This document shows, piece after piece, positions 5,153 to 5,508 of a stretch of 5,508 nt of DNA. Below the pieces are notes generated by a model that was not told the origin of the DNA, did no database searches, and worked only from the letters and a program-made list of their open reading frames with translations. Both the position numbers and the translations under genes were made by a program. Source of the DNA: Thermaceae bacterium (GTDB lineage Bacteria > Deinococcota > Deinococci > Deinococcales > Marinithermaceae); the NCBI GenBank assembly GCA_015490435.1, contig WFXV01000174.1:1-5508 (forward strand), read 5' to 3'. The stretch's first letter is position 1; every line of letters begins with the position of its first letter.

Positions 5153-5291
5153 TTTTGCCCTAGCGAAGGCGTCATCCTCCGTTTAGCCGGGGGCGCGCTC
5201 CCACACAGTTTTTCGCCCGTCCCCCCGCACGGCAGGCCGCCCTGGACCACGGAAGCCCTGCGGTTTCTGTTTCTTCCGAAGGCCGCGGAGA

Positions 5292-5508
5292 ATGAGGCCG
5301 ATGAAGGAGACGCTCCGCCCCCTCACCCCCGAGGAAGCCCACGCGAGGCTCGCCCCTCTCTTCGAGGGGATCCCTCCCGAGAGCCCCTACCGGATCCCCG
5401 AGGAACGCCCCGACCTCGCGGAGGACCCCTGGGGGCGGCTCTGGCGCCCCAGTCGGAAGCCGCATGACGCAAGCCATACTGCTTTTCTCCTGACCACGCT
5501 CGCGAACC
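5292..5508 (+). CDS. N-terminal part of an unidentified protein, cut by the window edge
   Basis: The frame opens after an in-frame stop at 5184-5186, has its first ATG at 5292 and a second at 5301, and remains open to the last base (72 codons seen). GGAG lies just before the first ATG and about 10 nt before the second, so MKETLRPLTPEEAHARLAPL at 5301 is an equally good start. Third codon positions are almost all G or C up to about 5460, and the peptide (Pro/Glu/Arg/Leu-rich with an amphipathic LTPEEAHARLAPLF helix) looks genuine. The last 15 codons are less biased. I recognise no domain; too little is present to assign a function. It lies downstream of the origin-like tract and is transcribed away from orf96. 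Confidence 0.6.
   Translation, partial: MRPMKETLRPLTPEEAHARLAPLFEGIPPESPYRIPEERPDLAEDPWGRLWRPSRKPHDASHTAFLLTTLAN

Larger units (their letters stand above)
5034..5217 (+). repeat. Iteron-like GTTTTTCGCC repeats
   Basis: Five copies of a 10-bp motif lie on the plus strand: GTTTTTCGCC at 5034-5043, GTTTTTCACC at 5116-5125, CTTTTTCTCC at 5138-5147, GTTTTTGCCC at 5151-5160 and GTTTTTCGCC again at 5208-5217. The first and last are identical; the others differ at one or two positions. Spacing is irregular (82, 22, 13, 57 bp), unlike classical evenly phased iterons. T-runs in GC-rich DNA attract attention easily, so this is a candidate origin or regulatory repeat set, not a firm one. Confidence 0.4.
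4651..5291. other. Long non-coding tract: hairpin-rich leader plus origin-like region
   Basis: No frame here on either strand combines good codon use with a ribosome-binding site. From about 4685 to 4980 it is GC-rich with several dyads: GGAG-T-CCCG paired with CGGGCTCC (4686-4704), GGGGTT/AACCCC (4771-4776, 4820-4825) enclosing CCGGTG/CACTCGG, GGCTTG/CAAGCC (4934-4946), and GGGGCGCG/CGCGCCCC around a TAC loop near 4966. From about 5020 to 5220 it is less GC-rich, with T-runs and repeats annotated separately. A weak minus-strand promoter may lie near 5021-5049 (TATATC with a poor -35), which would give orf96 a leader of roughly 365 nt. Confidence 0.55.

Noticed and set aside
5050..5163. 37-codon plus-strand ORF (ATG at 5050)
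   Set aside because: No ribosome-binding site, poor codon bias and it covers the repeat-rich origin-like tract; not supportable as a gene.
5129..5467. Plus-strand 112-aa open frame
   Set aside because: Overlaps the better-supported partial gene from 5292 in another frame and has Pro/Arg-rich, low-complexity content in the overlap.
1..5508. CRISPR array, insertion sequence, rRNA
   Set aside because: No regularly spaced long direct repeats, no transposase motif or terminal repeats with target duplication, and no rRNA-like stretch were found.

Overview
The window is GC-rich. Its proteins are heavy in Leu, Arg, Glu, Ala and Val, and codons mostly end in G or C (GGG, CTC, GTC, GAG, CCC). This style fits Thermus or another Deinococcota thermophile, though I cannot fix the genus from sequence alone. 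No housekeeping genes are visible. A RepA-type ATPase, a small excisionase-like DNA-binding protein, a compact SF1 helicase, an RNase H and an origin-like non-coding tract point to a plasmid or an integrated/phage-like accessory element.

Layout, left to right. A 37-bp cluster of TACTG/CAGTA motifs (76-112) sits just before a 100-aa MerR/excisionase-type HTH protein (+, 117-419). It converges on a probable 71-aa hypothetical gene (-, 416-631), and both stop codons share one CTAG. Divergent from that gene is a 561-aa RepA-like AAA/RecA-fold ATPase (+, 695-2380). It meets a 489-aa UvrD/Fbh1-like helicase (-, 2299-3768) tail to tail, with an 82-bp coding overlap containing a perfect 11-bp inverted repeat. 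Further right on the minus strand are a 146-aa RNase HI-like protein (3846-4286) and a 96-aa protein of unknown function (4360-4650). The minus-strand order of transcription is orf96, RNase H, helicase. A hairpin separates the first two genes, and a strong intrinsic terminator separates RNase H from the helicase.

From 4651 to 5291 no gene is convincing. The stretch has a GC-rich, hairpin-prone part (about 4685-4980). A relatively AT-richer part (about 5020-5220) has five copies of a GTTTTTCGCC-like motif, two imperfect DnaA-box-like sites and several dyads; it is the best candidate for an origin or control region. A partial gene (+, from 5292) runs off the right edge.

Working model (inference): RepA and the 5.0-5.2 kb tract form the replication module, while the helicase and RNase H act on replication, recombination or R-loop intermediates. 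The pairing of an Fbh1-like helicase with an RNase H that has His in place of the fourth catalytic Asp, and the terminator placed between the two genes, are the most unusual things here. Nothing in the sequence proves a new system.
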